Below, in pieces: positions 61,574 to 64,000 of a DNA stretch of 64,000 nt. The translations under genes were made by a program, and so were the position numbers. The stretch comes from Candidatus Ozemobacteraceae bacterium. Lineage in GTDB: Bacteria > Muiribacteriota > Ozemobacteria > Ozemobacterales > Ozemobacteraceae. The DNA lies in NCBI GenBank assembly GCA_035373905.1, contig DAOSOK010000020.1, positions 30,559 through 94,558 of the forward strand, given 5' to 3'. Position 1 is the stretch's first letter, and every line of letters begins with the position of its first letter. A model generated the notes under the pieces. It made no database searches, had not been told where the DNA came from, and saw only the letters and a program-made list of their open reading frames with translations.

Positions 61574-61600
61574 CGGCCCATATCGCAGTTTCCGAATAAC

Positions 61601-61631
61601 GGGGGAAGCCGCAAGGTTTCCCTCTTTTTTT
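61601..61631 (+). terminator. Terminator after the giant gene
   Basis: GGGGGAAGCC, loop GCAA, GGTTTCCCTC, then seven T (61625-61631). Same GCAA loop and nearly the same stem as the serC terminator at 54113. Confidence 0.85.
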
Positions 61632-61702
61632 GCCGATTCACTGCTGATACGCTGAGAGAGAGCGGAGAAACAGTGATGAGATAACGCGAATGTCGCTGAT
61701 AT

Positions 61703-63070
61703 TTACTCGTCGGCCGGGCTTTTGACCGTGACTCCGGGGCGATTCAATACGTGTGTATATATCATGGTCGTCGCCACGTCGGCGTGGCCCATCAATTCCT
61801 GGATGGTTCTGATGTCGTACCCGGCTTCGAGGAGATGCGTTGCAAAGGAGTGCCGGAGGGTATGAACGCTCACGCCGGAGGGAAGCCCGAGGGATCGCAC
61901 TGCGCTCTTGACGGCATTCTGGAGGGTATTTTCATGGACGTGGTGCCGATGAATTGTGCCCGTCCGCGGATTCACGGAAAGCTTTTCGGAAGGGAAGACG
62001 AACTGCCATGCGAGTTCGCGCGCCGCGTGTGGATATTTGTTGAGAACGGCGTCTGGAAGGTGCGTCATGCCGTGGCCTTTTGCGAGGTCCTGTTCGTGCA
62101 ACGATTTCACGGCATTGATCTGCGACTTCAACGCCGCTTCGTAAGCTCTGGGAAGAGGTACAACCCGGTCTTTCGAGCCTTTCCCTTCTCTGACAGTGAT
62201 CTGCCCTTTCTCGAATACGATGTCTTTCACGCGGAGCCGAAGGCATTCCATCAACCTGAGTCCCGACCCATAGCATAACCCGGCCATTATTTTGCAGATG
62301 CCGTTCATCTTTCCGAGAAGGAGTTTGACCTCTGCCTTCTGGAGCACCATCGGGATTTTCATGGAAACCTTTGCGCGTTTGAACTGGAGCCGTTCTTCTG
62401 GTGGGCGATGCAGGACATGTTCGAAGAAAAACAGGATTGCATGAAGGCCCTGGTTCTGAGTGCTTGCAGACACGCGAAGCCTGTTGGCCAAGTCTTCGAG
62501 AAATTTTTCGAGATCGTGGGGTGAAGCATGCTGCCATTCTGTCGGGTGTATGAATTCGAGGAAGCGCCGTGTCCATTCGATATAAGATTTTTCGGTTCTG
62601 ATGGAATAATGCAGAGTCGTGATCGCTTTTCGCATCAGATCGATCGGATCCGTTGTCCGCGGACGTAAGTCCCGAGGAGGCGATTCCCTTTGATCTAAAT
62701 CGGCAGAATGCTGCGAGCCATTCCCTTTCGCTGACTTTTCTTGCGAATGTGCATCCTTGATACTATAATTTGTCTTGTCCCGTTGATGGAAAGAGTTCTT
62801 GTCGAGAGGGTTCGTCACGTGTTTCAAGACATGCGCGAAGAGGAGTTCGAGCGCCGCTCTCACCTGTTTGATTTGCCAGTCCTGGAGGGAATTCTTTTTT
62901 GAGACTGAGGAAATCCAGTTTTCGACTTCTCCGGAGGAAAGAGTGGCATTTCCTTGATGCTCCTCGAGAAACTTCTTCCCCCACTCTGACATATATGGCC
63001 AAGCTCGCTTATTGGCTACCTTTGTCTCCAAAACCTTATCAAACGCTTTCAGATACGCCTCAATCGTCAT
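61703..63070 (-). CDS. intI: Integron integrase (IntI-type tyrosine recombinase) with extra N-terminal domain
   Basis: 455 residues from the ATG at 63068-63070, five bases after AGGGGG. The catalytic domain has GSGLRLMECLRLRVKD (Arg), REGKGSKDR (Lys), VHTLRHSFATHLLE (His-x-x-Arg) and LMGHADVATTMIYTHV (His and Tyr). The integron-specific patch is present: LPDAVLNKYPHAARELAWQFV with FPS. IntI inserts and excises cassettes by recombining attC with attI. Typical IntI is about 320-340 residues; here about 130 residues precede the usual core-binding domain (LHYSIRTEKSYIEWTRRFLE), and the section WPYMSEWGKKFLEEHQGNAT to ALELLFAHVL looks like a second copy of that domain. Gene diverges from the cassette side, as in all integrons. 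Confidence 0.92.
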   Translation of the reverse strand: MTIEAYLKAFDKVLETKVANKRAWPYMSEWGKKFLEEHQGNATLSSGEVENWISSVSKKNSLQDWQIKQVRAALELLFAHVLKHVTNPLDKNSFHQRDKTNYSIKDAHSQEKSAKGNGSQHSADLDQRESPPRDLRPRTTDPIDLMRKAITTLHYSIRTEKSYIEWTRRFLEFIHPTEWQHASPHDLEKFLEDLANRLRVSASTQNQGLHAILFFFEHVLHRPPEERLQFKRAKVSMKIPMVLQKAEVKLLLGKMNGICKIMAGLCYGSGLRLMECLRLRVKDIVFEKGQITVREGKGSKDRVVPLPRAYEAALKSQINAVKSLHEQDLAKGHGMTHLPDAVLNKYPHAARELAWQFVFPSEKLSVNPRTGTIHRHHVHENTLQNAVKSAVRSLGLPSGVSVHTLRHSFATHLLEAGYDIRTIQELMGHADVATTMIYTHVLNRPGVTVKSPADE

Positions 63071-63178
63071 CCCCACCCCCTGTCCTGACCAATTAATTAT
63101 CTCTCATCAGGATATATTTTATTATTACACAATACAATCATTTTCATTATTTTACAACCCATCCAATTTGCGTTGGGC
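63071..63178 (+). other. Putative attI recombination region with Pc/Pint promoters
   Basis: AT-rich stretch between integrase and first cassette, ending in the core site GTTGGGC (63172-63178; GTTRRRY consensus), where cassette insertion occurs between G and TT. Candidate -10 sequences (TATATT on plus) are present but not resolved. attI sequences are not conserved between integrons, so the call rests on position and the core site. Confidence 0.7.
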
Positions 63179-63199
63179 AAATGCAAAGAAAGGATGAAA

Positions 63200-63889
63200 A
63201 TGAAATTCCCTCGGAACCCAAATGATGTAGTTGAATGGGATGTCACAAATTGGTCAAAAGGGTTAAAACTCTGGGCAAAGCTAACTCAACTAGCCCCATC
63301 CAAGAAATTAGCTTTGGAAATTGGCAGTCGGAATGGCGGTTTATCGCTATGGTTGGGGATGAATGGTATGAACGTAATTTGTAGTGATTTGAATTCGCCA
63401 ACAGTATCAGCTGCCAAATTACATGAAAGATATGGAATTAAGGAATTGGTTCAGTATGAAGCCATTGACGCCTTAAATATACCCTACTCTGAAAAGTTCG
63501 ACCTTATCATTTTTAAATCTGTCCTTGGCGGAATAGGATCCAACAATAACCTGGAAAATCAGAAAAAGGCAATTGATCAATTTCATAAAGCACTTAAGAA
63601 TGGCGGAGAATTGTGGTTTGCAGAAAATTTAGTTGCATCTCCAATTCACCAATTATTTAGAAAGAAGTTTGTTCCTTGGGGTAATCGATGGCGATATGTT
63701 TCGATTGAAGAAATGAAAATGTTCTTTTCACAATTCTCGGAGATAAGGTTTTCTACATTTGGATTCTTGGGTTCTTTTGGGAGGGCTCCTTTGCAAAGAA
63801 AACTGTTTGGGTTGATTGACAGTATTGTCTTTGACCATTTTCTCCCAGATAATTGGCATTACATAATTGCTGGAATTGCAAAAAAATAG
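63200..63889 (+). CDS. Class I SAM-dependent methyltransferase (integron cassette gene)
   Basis: 229 residues from the ATG at 63200, six bases after GAAAGG; an ATG at 63194 is also possible. The Rossmann methyltransferase core is clear: motif I LALEIGSRNGGLSLWLG, NVICSDLNSP (acidic loop binding the ribose), YEAIDALNIPYSEKFDLIIF, and the later HKALKNGGELWFAEN strand (motif post-II). Substrate unknown; similar proteins methylate small molecules or glycans. The gene's base composition is markedly AT-richer than the surrounding chromosome, as expected of an acquired cassette. The stop lies three bases before attC. Confidence 0.85.
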   Translation: MKFPRNPNDVVEWDVTNWSKGLKLWAKLTQLAPSKKLALEIGSRNGGLSLWLGMNGMNVICSDLNSPTVSAAKLHERYGIKELVQYEAIDALNIPYSEKFDLIIFKSVLGGIGSNNNLENQKKAIDQFHKALKNGGELWFAENLVASPIHQLFRKKFVPWGNRWRYVSIEEMKMFFSQFSEIRFSTFGFLGSFGRAPLQRKLFGLIDSIVFDHFLPDNWHYIIAGIAKK

Positions 63890-63892
63890 AAT

Positions 63893-63993
63893 GCCCAACA
63901 TGCAGATCGAGCGGAAATTGGCAGCCGGGCGCGGGACTTGCTTGCGCAAGTCCCGCGCCCGGCTGCCAATTCCGCTCATCTGCGGCGTTAGGC
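63893..63993 (+). other. attC recombination site of the first cassette
   Basis: Starts GCCCAAC (63893-63899) and ends GTTAGGC (63987-63993). In between, GAGCGGAA(A)TTGGCAGCCGGG... pairs with ...CCCGGCTGCCAATTCCGCTC around a TTGC loop (long stem with the bulged A); GCAGAT pairs with ATCTGC nearer the ends. This is the bottom-strand folding attC needs for IntI recognition, including an unpaired extrahelical base. Confidence 0.93.
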
Positions 63994-64000
63994 TCTATAA

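Larger units (their letters stand above)
61703..64000. mobile_element. Integron: integrase, attI region and first gene cassette
   Basis: The minus-strand IntI gene, a 95-base AT-rich region, a GTTGGGC junction at 63172-63178, a plus-strand cassette and a full attC ending at 63993 appear in canonical order. The integron continues beyond the window, so the number of cassettes is unknown. Confidence 0.88.

Noticed and set aside
63893..63993. Long hairpin as a simple transcription terminator
   Set aside because: Ends match the RYYYAAC/GTTRRRY core sites and there is no T run, so attC is the better explanation.

Overview
The window is about 60% GC bacterial DNA with short intergenic gaps. It reads as a diderm: there is a large predicted outer-membrane beta-barrel, two N-acetylmuramoyl-L-alanine amidases, type II secretion-like pseudopilins, PlsY and Aat. 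Two families of short dispersed repeats, very large secreted proteins and several unusual gene fusions suggest an uncultivated lineage. Ca. Riflebacteria/Ozemobacteria would fit, but this is an impression and not shown by any marker here. No rRNA, tRNA or CRISPR array was found.

Layout. 1-8.2 kb: 5' part of an AMIN-type amidase, aat, plsY, a secreted protein, a DJ-1/PfpI-ferritin fusion, a membrane protein diverging from a B12-type radical SAM gene, then an FmdB zinc ribbon and a YgjP-type metallopeptidase. 8.7-12.9 kb: one 1408-residue frame joining the ATP-grasp and phosphohistidine domains of pyruvate phosphate dikinase to a full-length phosphoglycerate kinase domain. 13-17.7 kb: an M30-type metalloprotease, a secreted protein, an Rpn-type nuclease gene flanked by fragments of itself, and an ArdC-type remnant. 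17.7-24.6 kb: a three-gene envelope operon (1364-residue Gly-Thr-repeat protein, small secreted protein, beta-barrel). 25-29 kb: LRAT-like protein, LysR regulator, second M30 protease.

29.3-34.1 kb: a DnaJ-like co-chaperone, then an operon of zinc-ribbon/OB-fold membrane protein, TctA-like permease and YdjM-like membrane hydrolase. 34.3-42.7 kb: PLD-like protein, cell-wall amidase, TPR protein, POT peptide transporter, siroheme reductase-like protein, BioY, and a 56-residue 2[4Fe-4S] ferredoxin. 42.7-49.2 kb: a coiled-coil lipoprotein, then a six-gene operon (TPR, three pseudopilins, Gly-Thr-repeat secreted protein, CHASE2-adenylate cyclase). 49.4-54.1 kb: DUF2723 glycosyltransferase-like protein with an RNase D-like exonuclease, then serA-serC behind a clear sigma70-type promoter. 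54.3-61.6 kb: a Cys-rich secreted metal-binding protein and a 2110-residue secreted protein.

61.7-64 kb: an integron. An IntI-type integrase on the minus strand faces away from a GTTGGGC junction at 63172, an AT-rich methyltransferase cassette, and a complete 101-bp attC site at 63893-63993. The window stops in or just before the next cassette.

The most notable items are the PPDK-PGK fusion, which has Glu at a normally Arg 3-phosphoglycerate-binding position, the integron with its two-module integrase, the DJ-1-ferritin fusion, and the two secreted Gly-Thr repeat proteins in separate envelope operons.
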